A stretch of DNA of 12,958 nucleotides from the NCBI GenBank assembly GCA_019421105.1, contig JAHZFY010000007.1, positions 11,504 through 24,461 on the forward strand, read 5' to 3'. This document shows positions 1-7,984 of this stretch, one piece after another. Positions within the stretch are counted from its first letter, which is position 1; every line of letters begins with the position of its first letter. The DNA is from a bacterium (GTDB lineage Bacteria > Bacillota_I > Bacilli_A > RFN20 > CAG-826). A program made the translations under genes and the position numbers. The notes beneath the pieces were generated by a model. It searched no databases and was not told the origin of the DNA. It saw only the letters and a list, made by a program, of their open reading frames with translations.

Positions 1-73
1 AATCACCTTTGTTTGCGTTGATTTAATATTTTTTAAAAATAAAAAAGAAATAAAAGAAGTAAAGGTGGATTAA
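1..73 (+). CDS. Possible C-terminal tail of an upstream gene (partial)
   Basis: Reading from base 2, a frame stays open for 23 codons and ends with TAA at 71-73, three bases before the next start codon. The peptide begins with a hydrophobic stretch (ITFVCVDLIFF) and ends in a Lys/Glu-rich tail (KNKKEIKEVKVD), as at the end of a membrane protein with a cytoplasmic tail. The tight junction with the next gene fits an operon. It is short, and an open stretch of this length can arise by chance in AT-rich DNA. No function can be assigned. Confidence 0.3.
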   Translation, partial: ITFVCVDLIFFKNKKEIKEVKVD

Positions 74-76
74 TTT

Positions 77-1258
77 ATGATTTTAAATGTTACTGACAAA
101 ATTTTTTGCATGCGTTTTAACAACTTTGAACAAAAGGTATTTGAAGGAGAAATACCTCTTTTTAAAGGAATGTCTTATAACTCATATGTAATTACTGACA
201 ATAAAAATGTGTTATTGGATACATGTGATGACTCTGTAAAAGATGAGTTTATCTCAGATTTAAAAACAATACTAAAAGATAAAAAACTAGATTATTTTAT
301 CATCCATCATCTAGAGCCTGATCATACATGTGGCATAAAAACAATTTTACAATTATATCCAGATGTTTGTGTTGTAACCTCTGCATTAGGCATGATGTAT
401 TTAAAACAATTTTTTAAAGATGTAAAAATCAATAATTCTTTAATCATAAAAGAAGGGGATAAACTCGATTTAGGTTATCATGTCCTTAACTTTGTGTCCG
501 CTCAAATGGTTCATTGGCCTGAAGTATTTGTTTCTTATGAAGAAAAAACTAAGACATTATTTAGCGCAGATGCTTTTGGTTCATTCACAGCATGTGAAAA
601 ACTAGATTCTAGCGATTATGAAGATAAAGAAAATCTATTAAAAGAAGAAAGAAGATATTACACAAATATCGTTGGAAAATATGGAGATCAAGTCCAAAAT
701 TTATTAAAAAAAGCTGCCAAATTAGAAATAAAAACTATTTTAGCCTTGCATGGTTGTGCTCATACAAAAAGAATTCCAGAATGCATAAAATATTATGATT
801 TATGGTCTAGATATGAAAAAGAAAAAGAAGGTGTATTAATCGTATATACAACCATTTATGGCAATACAAAAGTGGCTATTGATTATTTAGAAAAGAAACT
901 CCAATCCGAAAATGTTGACTATGATGTCGTTTGTTTAAATAAAGAAGATTTTTCTATCGCATTATCTAAGACATTTATCTACGATAAAATTATTTTAGCT
1001 AGCCAAACTTTTAATAATTGTTTATATCCAAAAATGAGAGAATATGTCTTTTCATTATTAGACCATTTGATTCGCAATAAAAAATTTGCGTTAATTGAAA
1101 ATGGTTCTTGGGCTCCTCAAGCAAAAAATTTGATGAGCAAGTATTTGCAAGATTTAAAAAACTGCTCTATTTGTGATAGTAGTGTCACTATTAAATCTAG
1201 CGTCGACGCTAACACATTTGGAAATATTGATAACTTATTAGATGAATTATTAAAATAA
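77..1258 (+). CDS. fprA: Flavodiiron protein (A-type flavoprotein, FprA family)
   Basis: A 393-residue cytoplasmic flavodiiron protein; the family reduces O2 to water (or NO to N2O) and protects anaerobes. Residues about 1-250 form the metallo-beta-lactamase-like diiron domain. The ligand motif HLEPDH is visible (H78, E80, D82, H83), followed by H146 (VHWPE), D165 (SADAFG) and H225 (ALHG), so all usual iron ligands seem present. Residues about 252-393 are a flavodoxin domain with the FMN phosphate loop TTIYGNT (258-264). There is no C-terminal rubredoxin or NADH-oxidoreductase domain, so electrons must come from a separate rubredoxin or similar donor. The start is supported by a Shine-Dalgarno site AAAGGTGG at about 61-68, eight bases before the ATG. 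The acyl-CoA ligase follows after 13 bases, probably in the same transcript. O2 versus NO preference cannot be read from sequence. Confidence 0.93.
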   Translation: MILNVTDKIFCMRFNNFEQKVFEGEIPLFKGMSYNSYVITDNKNVLLDTCDDSVKDEFISDLKTILKDKKLDYFIIHHLEPDHTCGIKTILQLYPDVCVVTSALGMMYLKQFFKDVKINNSLIIKEGDKLDLGYHVLNFVSAQMVHWPEVFVSYEEKTKTLFSADAFGSFTACEKLDSSDYEDKENLLKEERRYYTNIVGKYGDQVQNLLKKAAKLEIKTILALHGCAHTKRIPECIKYYDLWSRYEKEKEGVLIVYTTIYGNTKVAIDYLEKKLQSENVDYDVVCLNKEDFSIALSKTFIYDKIILASQTFNNCLYPKMREYVFSLLDHLIRNKKFALIENGSWAPQAKNLMSKYLQDLKNCSICDSSVTIKSSVDANTFGNIDNLLDELLK

Positions 1259-1271
1259 CGAGGAAAATTAT

Positions 1272-2981
1272 ATGGGTCATACTATAAATAAACCATGGCT
1301 TGTGGCTTATGGGGATGCAAAAGAGTCATTGAATTATTTTGATGGTTCAATCGTTAAGATGGTTGAACATGCCGCAAATTTATATCCTAATATACATGCT
1401 TACGAGTTCATGGGCAAAAAAGTTAAATATAAGACTTTTGTAAGCGAAATACAAAAAGCTGCTAAAGCATTAATTTATTTAGGTGTAAAACCTGGCGACA
1501 AAGTTACTATTGCTATGCCAAATTCTCCACAAGGAATCATTTTGTTTTACGCTATTAATAAAATTGGTGCGGTCGCGAATATGATCCATCCTTTATCTAG
1601 TGAAAAAGAAATTGAATTTTATTTAAATTTTTCCAAATCTACTGCCTTATTGATTTTGGATTCATTTTATCAAAAAATACAAAATATTCGTCCAAATCTA
1701 AAATATTTAAAATATACGATCGTCGCTTCAATTAAAGATGGCTTACCTAGTTTTAAAAAGCCACTTTATGATTTAACACTTGGAAGAAAAGTTAAAAAAA
1801 TCGAAAAGAGTGAACCGATTATTTATTGGAAAGATTTTTATAATAACCACAAGTGGATTAAAGGTTATTCTTGGCCAGATGTTAAATCAGATGATATATG
1901 TGCAATTTTATATTCTGGAGGCACGACAGGAACAAATAAAGGCATCTTGTTGACCAATTTAAATTTTAACGCATTGTCTAGCCAAATTTTAGAGATGAAC
2001 AAGTCTTTTGTACCAGGAGATGTGTTTTTGGCTGTCATGCCAATTTTCCATGGCTTTGGATTAGGAATTGCGATACACACTATGTTAAGCCAAGGTGGAA
2101 TGTGCGCTTTAGTTCCAAGGTTTACTGCTAAGTCGTATTCAAAATTAATTAAATCATCTCATCCTAATTTTATCGCTGGTGTTCCAAGCTTATTTGAAGC
2201 GATGATGAGAACAAAATATTTGCAAAAAGCCAATCTTTCTTCATTAAAAGGTGTTTATTCTGGTGGCGATAGTCTATCAATTGAACTAAAGAAAAGATTC
2301 GATGACTTTTTGCATAAACATGGTTGCAAAATAAATGTAAGAGAAGGGTATGGCACAACCGAATGTGTAACTGCCTCATGCTTAACTCCAGTCATCAAAG
2401 AAAAAGAAGGAAGCATCGGTGTACCTTTGCCTGATATGACATATAAGATTTGTAAGCCAAACACAATAGATGAAGTTCCTTTCATGGAACATGGTGAAAT
2501 ATGCCTAGCCGGTCCAACAGTCATGAAAGGCTATTTAGATAATGAAAAGGAAACAAACGACACATTAAAATTGCATGACGATGGCCTAGTATATGTCCAT
2601 ACAGGCGATATTGGCTATATGGATGAAGAAGGTTTTGTGTATTTTGTTCAAAGACTAAAACGCATGATTGTTTCAAATGGTTATAATATTTATCCAAGTC
2701 AAATCGAAAACATCATTGATGCACATGAAGCGGTTCAAATGAGTTGTGTAATCGGTGTTAAAGATCCTATTAAAATGCAAAAAGTGAAAGCTTATGTCAT
2801 GTTGAAAAAAGGATATGAAAAAACCGAAAAAACAAAAAAAGATATATTTGAGTATTTAAAAAAGAATGTTGCAAAATACGCTATGCCTTACGACATCGAA
2901 TTTAAAGATGAATTTCCAAAAACTTTAGTTGGGAAGATCGCGTATCGCGAATTAGAAAAAGAAGCCAATGAAGGTTTATAA
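1272..2981 (+). CDS. AMP-forming acyl-CoA ligase (ANL superfamily)
   Basis: A 569-residue adenylate-forming enzyme of the acyl-CoA synthetase type. It would activate a carboxylic acid with ATP to an acyl-AMP and transfer it to CoA. Visible motifs: the phosphate loop YSGGTTGTNKG (214-224; usual form SGTTGxPKG), the YGTTE motif (360-364), the HTGD motif (443-446) in the C-terminal subdomain hinge region, RLKRMI (461-466), and the C-terminal catalytic lysine in PKTLVGK (K555). The length is normal for long- or medium-chain fatty acyl-CoA ligases, but chain length is not readable; an acyl-ACP or other carboxylate substrate is possible. The Shine-Dalgarno site GAGGA (1260-1264) sits seven bases before the ATG. 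It shares the strand and a 13-base gap with the flavodiiron gene, and a hairpin terminator follows it. Confidence 0.9.
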   Translation: MGHTINKPWLVAYGDAKESLNYFDGSIVKMVEHAANLYPNIHAYEFMGKKVKYKTFVSEIQKAAKALIYLGVKPGDKVTIAMPNSPQGIILFYAINKIGAVANMIHPLSSEKEIEFYLNFSKSTALLILDSFYQKIQNIRPNLKYLKYTIVASIKDGLPSFKKPLYDLTLGRKVKKIEKSEPIIYWKDFYNNHKWIKGYSWPDVKSDDICAILYSGGTTGTNKGILLTNLNFNALSSQILEMNKSFVPGDVFLAVMPIFHGFGLGIAIHTMLSQGGMCALVPRFTAKSYSKLIKSSHPNFIAGVPSLFEAMMRTKYLQKANLSSLKGVYSGGDSLSIELKKRFDDFLHKHGCKINVREGYGTTECVTASCLTPVIKEKEGSIGVPLPDMTYKICKPNTIDEVPFMEHGEICLAGPTVMKGYLDNEKETNDTLKLHDDGLVYVHTGDIGYMDEEGFVYFVQRLKRMIVSNGYNIYPSQIENIIDAHEAVQMSCVIGVKDPIKMQKVKAYVMLKKGYEKTEKTKKDIFEYLKKNVAKYAMPYDIEFKDEFPKTLVGKIAYRELEKEANEGL

Positions 2982-3015
2982 ATTATCATTTTAATCGATA
3001 AAAAAATACCTATTG

Positions 3016-3044
3016 AATACATCACATTAGTGATGTTTTCTTTT
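3016..3044 (+). terminator. Rho-independent terminator after the acyl-CoA ligase gene
   Basis: A perfect 7-bp stem, ACATCAC (3019-3025) and GTGATGT (3030-3036), encloses the loop ATTA and runs into TTTTCTTTT. It lies 37 bases after the ligase stop and ahead of the rnfC promoter, so it separates the two transcription units. The stem is short, so termination may be partial. Confidence 0.7.
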
Positions 3045-3067
3045 GCAAATTTTAATTAAAAAAATAT

Positions 3068-3103
3068 TTGTATAATATCTAAAAAGTTTAGATAATATAA
3101 AGT
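3068..3103 (+). promoter_or_regulatory. Candidate promoter of the rnf operon, possibly leaderless
   Basis: TTGTAT (3068-3073) and GATAAT (3091-3096) are separated by 17 bases, with the rnfC ATG seven bases after the -10 box. If this pair is used, transcription would begin at or next to the start codon. rnfC has no Shine-Dalgarno site, which fits a leaderless message. A second reading uses the perfect TATAAT at 3071-3076, giving a leader of about 20 bases, but then no -35 box is found at normal spacing. The pair resembles the one ahead of the GrpB gene. Confidence 0.45.
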
Positions 3104-4396
3104 ATGATAGCAAAAGTTAGACATATTTCTGATACGAAGAAACTTTATGGCAATATGCCAACAATTAAATTTCTAGAACCTGAATTTGTTTACATAGCTT
3201 TAGCGAATGCACGTTGTCCAAAGGCGGAATTGTTTATCAAGGAAGGGGAACACGTTAATATGTGCCAAGTGATTGGTATGCGACACGCTGCATTTTTTGA
3301 TCAACCGATTCACGCTACTGTATCTGGAACATTTGTGGGTATAGAAAAACACTACCATAGAAATGGTAAGTTAACTGATTTTATAAAAATTCAAAATGAT
3401 AAACTTGAGACGTTAGATCCTAGTTGTGTCAAAAGAAGCGATGAAGAAATTAAAAAAATGACTAAGGCTGAAATGACCGAGATCATTAAAAATGCAGCTT
3501 TAGTTGGTTTAGGCGGGTCTTCATTTCCTACTTATATAAAATTTCAAACTGACGCTCCTATTCACACTATTTTAGTTAACGCGATTGAATGTGAGCCTTA
3601 TATCACAACCGATCAACGTTTAATGAAAGAATATCCAAATCGAATTATTTCGGGTATTTATTATACTATGCAAGCATTTAACGCAAAAAAAGCTTATATT
3701 TGCATTAAATCAAAGTATAAAGATTTAAAACAAATCTACACAGAATTATTAAAACAATATCCTGGAATCGAATTAAAATGCGTTGGTAATTTTTATCCGC
3801 AAGGTTGGGAAGTTGCCATGATTGAAAAAGCGATGAAAATCAAAATGGAACCTGGGACATTGCCTTCAAAATACGGAATAATGAATTTTAACGTTTCTAC
3901 CATCGTAGGAATATATAAAGCTATAAGATACAATCAACCTGTAATAGCAAGAAATATTTCTATTACCGGCGACGCTATTAATTATCCGCATAATTTCAGA
4001 GTTAAAGTCGGCACCTCTGTCAAAGAATTAATTAATAAATGCGGTGGTTATAAAGATGATAAAAACAAAGTCTTCATTTTAGGTGGACCAATGATGGGAG
4101 CTGCTCTTCCAAGTGATGATTGTATCATTACAAAGACTGTCACATCAGTTATCGTATTAAATGAAACAAAAGAAAAAGAACAACCATGTATTAGATGTGG
4201 TTCTTGTGTATTATCTTGTCCTACAGGATTGCAACCTGTATTGATTATGAATGCGGTCAAGGCTTTAGATCGTGAAAAAATCAAAGCCTTAAATCCATTA
4301 AGATGTATCGAATGTGGTTTATGCAGTTATGCATGTACTTCTAAGATTCAAGTTACAGATTTTGTTAGAAAGGCTAAAGTGATTGCAAAATTATGA
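3104..4396 (+). CDS. rnfC: Rnf complex subunit C (NADH-binding, 2x[4Fe-4S])
   Basis: A 430-residue RnfC, the peripheral cytoplasmic subunit that exchanges electrons with NAD(H). The N-terminal region (about 20-105) is the barrel-sandwich part, ending in PIHATVSGTFVGI-like sequence. The nucleotide/FMN-binding part holds GLGGSSFPT (135-143), NAIECEPYITTD (159-170) and the FYPQGWE segment (230-236). Two ferredoxin-type cluster motifs lie at the C-terminus: C362, C365, C368, C372 and C401, C404, C407, C411. The usual N-terminal GGVHP-type motif is not evident. The length matches the family (about 430-450 residues). It is the first gene of the block and overlaps rnfD by four bases (ATGA). An in-frame stop lies two codons upstream (TAA, 3098-3100), so ATG 3104 is the only good start, although no Shine-Dalgarno site precedes it. 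Confidence 0.95.
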   Translation: MIAKVRHISDTKKLYGNMPTIKFLEPEFVYIALANARCPKAELFIKEGEHVNMCQVIGMRHAAFFDQPIHATVSGTFVGIEKHYHRNGKLTDFIKIQNDKLETLDPSCVKRSDEEIKKMTKAEMTEIIKNAALVGLGGSSFPTYIKFQTDAPIHTILVNAIECEPYITTDQRLMKEYPNRIISGIYYTMQAFNAKKAYICIKSKYKDLKQIYTELLKQYPGIELKCVGNFYPQGWEVAMIEKAMKIKMEPGTLPSKYGIMNFNVSTIVGIYKAIRYNQPVIARNISITGDAINYPHNFRVKVGTSVKELINKCGGYKDDKNKVFILGGPMMGAALPSDDCIITKTVTSVIVLNETKEKEQPCIRCGSCVLSCPTGLQPVLIMNAVKALDREKIKALNPLRCIECGLCSYACTSKIQVTDFVRKAKVIAKL

Positions 4397-5505
4397 TGTT
4401 CGTTAAAGAAAATTCGCCACATTTAAGAAGAAAAGATAGCGTCTCTATCATGATGATTGACGTCTTGATTGCTCTTTTACCAACCCTTGTGTTCTCTTTT
4501 GTTGTTTATCAATTTTATACTTTATGGTTTTTATTAATTTCCATTCCAACGATGATATTAGCCGAATTTGTTTTTGTTGGATTAAAAAATATGATGCCAA
4601 AGGGCATTGAAAAACATACTTTTAAAGAAAAGTTTTTATATGCTTATAAAAATTATTCTATCAACAATGTTGTCGCACCTTTAATTAGTGCGGTGATATA
4701 TGTATTAATCTTACCTGCTGGTATGCCTTTATATGGCGTTTTTATTGGAGCGTTAGTCGGCATTACATTAGGTAAATTAGTATTTGGTGGGTTAGGAAAT
4801 AATATTTTTAACCCAGCAGCTTTAGGTATGGTTTTTGCTAAACTTTGTTTTAGTAATATTCCATTAGTATCCACTTGGTTTTATAAAATTCCAAATATTT
4901 CCGCAGGCGCTACACCTTTAGGAGATATTACAAACGGCATTGAAAAAATGTACGATTATCCTTTATGGAATATGTTTATTGGAAAAATGCCAGGAACTTT
5001 AGGCGAAGCATATAGCATAACAATTTTAATCGGTGCAATATATTTAATAATTAGAAGAGCAGCTGATTTTAGAATCATGTTATCCTATTTTGGCACATTT
5101 GCCATGATGATGCTTTTTGCTGGTATATGTATCAATTCAATGTGTAAAGACATTGACATTGGTTATTTTTTAGCTTTTGAATTATTGAGCGGTGGTTTAT
5201 TATTTGGTGGAGTGTTCATGCTAACAGATCCAGTTACGTCTCCTATTAATAGGCCTAGTAGAATCATGTTTGGTATGATTGCCGCTGTTCTTACTGTTTT
5301 TATACGTCTATTTGGCGCATTACCTGAAGGCGTTGGTTTTTCAATATTATTAGCTAATATGTGTGTTCCATTTATCGAATATTACAAATGGAGCTCTAAT
5401 AAATACACATGGAAAAATATTTTGGCAATGGCAATTATTTTTGTTGTCCCAACAATTATTATGATTCTAGGTGTCTTATATGGAGGTTATATCATCCATG
5501 GATAA
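4393..5505 (+). CDS. rnfD: Rnf complex subunit D (flavinylated membrane subunit)
   Basis: A 370-residue polytopic membrane protein with many hydrophobic segments spread from about residue 20 to 367. Family signatures are clear: GGLGNNIFNPAALG (132-145), SAGATPLGD (170-178) with T174 as the expected covalent FMN site, and TDPVTSPINRPSR (278-290). In Rnf and Na+-NQR this subunit carries covalently bound FMN, takes part in transmembrane electron transfer and probably contributes to ion translocation. The start overlaps the rnfC stop (ATGA), which suggests translational coupling; a second ATG follows at 4396. Its stop lies inside the beginning of rnfG. The flavin would be attached by the ApbE encoded about 3.6 kb downstream. 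Confidence 0.95.
   Translation: MMFVKENSPHLRRKDSVSIMMIDVLIALLPTLVFSFVVYQFYTLWFLLISIPTMILAEFVFVGLKNMMPKGIEKHTFKEKFLYAYKNYSINNVVAPLISAVIYVLILPAGMPLYGVFIGALVGITLGKLVFGGLGNNIFNPAALGMVFAKLCFSNIPLVSTWFYKIPNISAGATPLGDITNGIEKMYDYPLWNMFIGKMPGTLGEAYSITILIGAIYLIIRRAADFRIMLSYFGTFAMMMLFAGICINSMCKDIDIGYFLAFELLSGGLLFGGVFMLTDPVTSPINRPSRIMFGMIAAVLTVFIRLFGALPEGVGFSILLANMCVPFIEYYKWSSNKYTWKNILAMAIIFVVPTIIMILGVLYGGYIIHG
5482..5486 (+). promoter_or_regulatory. Ribosome binding site that sets the rnfG start
   Basis: GGAGG lies eleven bases before ATG 5498. The longer reading from ATG 5471 has no such site and would overlap rnfD by 35 bases, so 5498 is preferred. Confidence 0.65.
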
Positions 5506-7225
5506 AAAACAAACTATGACTTATGTAAAAACATCTTTAATATTAGGAGGTATTGCGGCAGGTGCTGGTTTATTGCTTGCATGTGCAAACATGATTACAG
5601 CGTCGATTATTGAAGAAAATACAAGAAAAGCAAGAGCCCAATCTGTCTATACGATTTATGGTGATGAAGTCGTTCCTGGCAAAGAAGAAATAACCATAAA
5701 TCAAGGAAGTCTAATTTCTTATTTTCCAGTTTTTGATAAAACCGAATCTTTAATAGGCAACGTGTTTTTTACTAAAGGTTCTAATATGTATGGCGATATT
5801 GAAATGGCTGTTGGTGTCAATGAAGACGAAAGCATCTATCGCATTGAAATGATTAATAATGGCCAATCTTTTGCTCAAACATTGATGGATAATTATGTAA
5901 TTCCATTTAATAAAGGAGAAAGACCATTATCCGATACTAGTTGTGGTGCGACTTATGGTGCTAATTTAGTTAAATCTATGGCTGAAGAAGCTCAAAGTTA
6001 CTATCAAAACGTCATATTAGGCTTAAATATTGATTATGGCCCATATTTAGCCATGATTGCTACTGAAGGCGCTAATTTTTCATGGCAAAACAAAATCAAC
6101 AACAATAGTTATAAACTAGTTAAAGCATATTGGACATCAAATGTAGATGGTAAATATGAATCCACAATCATGTTGTCGAATAAAAAATTAGGTGATGACA
6201 TGCTCATGATGATGTTTAATTTTAATAAAAATGATGATTTAGATAAGATGTTATTAATTGATTTATCTGATGATAACGTCTTTAAATCTTTAAACGATGA
6301 CTTTATTCAACCATTTAACAATGGTGAGCTAGATTTAAATGATGAGTCTTGGAAACAAAACGAAGCAAGTAAATTAGCTCTTGAAATGGCAAATCAAAGC
6401 AAAGATTATTATGCGAACAATCTTTCTGATTATTTGGTTAAAGAAAGATATAAGAATGTATTTGGTGATTTAGCATTTTATAGTAAGGACGCCAAAATAT
6501 ATGATCCTTCCGATTATAAAGGCTTAGTTTCTTCGACGAGAGTTTATTTCCAAAACGCAGACTTCATGGGCGATTTAATCTATGCAAAATATGAAAACGT
6601 AGATACTAGTGAATATACAAAATTACTTGTTGGATATAATAAACTTGGTGATTTGCATAAAGTTTATCTTGTTACAAATAAGATGAATAATGCTGAACAA
6701 ATCGCTGAATATGTCAATAAAATTAATAACAAGGAAGCATCAATTGATGATGTGGTTTCTGAAAGCGAAAGTTATTATCCAATTAGTGTTTTATTAAAAA
6801 CAACAAAGAGCTATTATGCGGACGAATTATATCTTCGCCAAAGCAAATTCTTAAGCGAAATAATTCCAAACGCCTCTTATTCAGAAATGAATGAAATCGA
6901 CTATCAAAATTTAAAAGGATATTATGTCGCAACCGATAAAGCGAAAAAAACAATCGGTTACATTTTCTATGGAATCGTCTTAGGAACTTGGGGAACATCA
7001 ATGGAAATATTGATCGGTATTGATACTCATGGCGATGTTTTAAAATTACATTTAGTCTATAACTATCAAAGCTATGCAGAAATGTTCCAAAAGTATTACA
7101 TCGATAATGTCAACAGCGGTTATTTAAATATCGAAGATGTTAAATGTGGAGCTACTAACTCTGCAAAAACAACATATAATCTATACAAATCCGCCATATC
7201 TTATATGGAAAAGAATTTTAACTAG
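5498..7225 (+). CDS. rnfG: Enlarged Rnf subunit G with four FMN_bind-like repeats
   Basis: A 575-residue protein in the rnfG position; ordinary RnfG is about 180-220 residues. An N-terminal membrane anchor spans about residues 12-36, and the rest is expected outside the membrane. The sequence reads as four successive FMN_bind-like units (about 47-172, 183-310, 318-444, 448-575), each ending in an SYY-like motif (Y168/Y169, Y304/Y305, Y439/Y440, Y569). Unit 1 has the attachment motif CGATYG (T152) and unit 4 has CGATNS (T553). Units 2 and 3 lack the motif and look degenerate. Family knowledge: RnfG carries FMN covalently on the Thr of [ST]GAT and passes electrons within the complex. Both motifs here have Cys where Ser or Thr is usual. 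The gene overlaps the rnfD stop by eight bases and is followed by rnfE after ten. The repeat reading is by eye; identity as the RnfG counterpart is secure from context and motifs. Confidence 0.88.
   Translation: MDKKQTMTYVKTSLILGGIAAGAGLLLACANMITASIIEENTRKARAQSVYTIYGDEVVPGKEEITINQGSLISYFPVFDKTESLIGNVFFTKGSNMYGDIEMAVGVNEDESIYRIEMINNGQSFAQTLMDNYVIPFNKGERPLSDTSCGATYGANLVKSMAEEAQSYYQNVILGLNIDYGPYLAMIATEGANFSWQNKINNNSYKLVKAYWTSNVDGKYESTIMLSNKKLGDDMLMMMFNFNKNDDLDKMLLIDLSDDNVFKSLNDDFIQPFNNGELDLNDESWKQNEASKLALEMANQSKDYYANNLSDYLVKERYKNVFGDLAFYSKDAKIYDPSDYKGLVSSTRVYFQNADFMGDLIYAKYENVDTSEYTKLLVGYNKLGDLHKVYLVTNKMNNAEQIAEYVNKINNKEASIDDVVSESESYYPISVLLKTTKSYYADELYLRQSKFLSEIIPNASYSEMNEIDYQNLKGYYVATDKAKKTIGYIFYGIVLGTWGTSMEILIGIDTHGDVLKLHLVYNYQSYAEMFQKYYIDNVNSGYLNIEDVKCGATNSAKTTYNLYKSAISYMEKNFN
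5636..7222 (+). repeat. Four diverged FMN_bind-like protein repeats inside rnfG
   Basis: Shared landmarks recur every 130-136 residues. Beta-strand openings include IGNVFFTKG (unit 1), MGDLIYAKY (unit 3) and IGYIFYGIV (unit 4). Helix and turn segments include YVIPFNKGE (unit 1), FIQPFNNGE (unit 2) and YYIDNVNSG (unit 4). The closers are QSYYQN, KDYYANN, KSYYADE and ISYMEKN. The repeats are visible at protein level only, not as DNA repeats, so the duplication is old. Only units 1 and 4 keep a flavin-attachment Thr. Confidence 0.65.
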
Positions 7226-7235
7226 GAGGTAAAAA

Positions 7236-7982
7236 ATGGAAAACGAAAATAAAATGTCACGTTTAAAAAACTTTACCAAAGGAATCCTAGTTGAGAACCC
7301 TTTGTTTGTAATGGTTTTAGGTACTTGTCCTGCTTTAGCGACTACGACTTCAATTGAAGCTGCTATTGGTATGGGATTTTTATTCACCATTGTTTTGATT
7401 TGTTCTAATGTGATGATTTCTTTATTAAGAAAATTGATACCAGATACAATTAGAACACCTTCTTACATTGTTGTTATCGCTACTTTTGTTACATTAGTAA
7501 GAATGTTCACTCAAGCTTTCTTACCTGAACTTTACTCGACTCTAGGCGTCTTTATTTCTCTTATTGTCGTCAACTGTATTGTTTTAGGTAGAGCAGAAGC
7601 GTTTGCTTCTAAAAATAACGTATTAGATTCTTTATTGGATGCATGTGGCATGGGCATTGGTTATACACTTGCTTTATTAAGCATTGCTTCTATTAGAGAA
7701 ATTATTGGATCTGGCATGATAACTTTTGGTAAGATCTTTACATTTATTCCTGAAGTTCATCTACCAATTTTAAAATATGTTAATAGTTCCGGTAGTGTTG
7801 TGTTTGATTATTCTATTTCAATTTTTCAACAACCTGCTGGTGCGTTTATTGTCTTTGGCTTGATTATGGCTTTAATCGCCTTTGTTAACAATCGTAAAAA
7901 AGAAAAACAAGACGCAATAAAAAAAGCCAAAAGAATTGCAGAATTAAACGCTAATAAAACACTAAATAAGGAGGCTAAGTAA
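7236..7982 (+). CDS. rnfE: Rnf complex subunit E (membrane, Fe-S ligand cysteines)
   Basis: A 248-residue membrane protein of the RnfA/RnfE/NqrD/NqrE family. The N-terminal signature NPLFVMVLGTCPALA (21-35) holds C31, and VNCIVLGRAEAFA (112-124) holds C114. From structures of Na+-NQR and Rnf, the two matching Cys pairs of RnfA and RnfE hold a membrane-embedded iron-sulfur cluster between the subunits. About six membrane segments are seen. After the last one (about 200-217) comes a roughly 30-residue tail rich in Lys (219-248), longer than I expect for RnfE and probably cytoplasmic. A strong AGGAGG site (7225-7230) lies close before the ATG and overlaps the rnfG stop. Confidence 0.94.
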   Translation: MENENKMSRLKNFTKGILVENPLFVMVLGTCPALATTTSIEAAIGMGFLFTIVLICSNVMISLLRKLIPDTIRTPSYIVVIATFVTLVRMFTQAFLPELYSTLGVFISLIVVNCIVLGRAEAFASKNNVLDSLLDACGMGIGYTLALLSIASIREIIGSGMITFGKIFTFIPEVHLPILKYVNSSGSVVFDYSISIFQQPAGAFIVFGLIMALIAFVNNRKKEKQDAIKKAKRIAELNANKTLNKEAK

Positions 7983-7984
7983 TC

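Noticed and set aside
1..76. Riboswitch or strong promoter ahead of the flavodiiron gene
   Set aside because: Only AT-rich sequence with no consistent -35/-10 pair and no structured element is seen. The promoter probably lies outside the window.
3071..3076. Perfect TATAAT upstream of rnfC as the main -10 box
   Set aside because: No -35-like hexamer is found at 16-18 bases; TTGCAA at 3043-3048 is 22 bases away. Kept only as the alternative to the TTGTAT-17-GATAAT pair.
2982..3103. FMN riboswitch ahead of the flavin-dependent rnf operon
   Set aside because: The 122-base gap holds only the terminator hairpin and the promoter candidates. It lacks the conserved multi-stem structure, and there is little leader sequence to host it.
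5471..5497. Earlier ATG for rnfG adding nine residues
   Set aside because: It has no Shine-Dalgarno site, gives a larger overlap with rnfD, and ATG 5498 has GGAGG eleven bases upstream.
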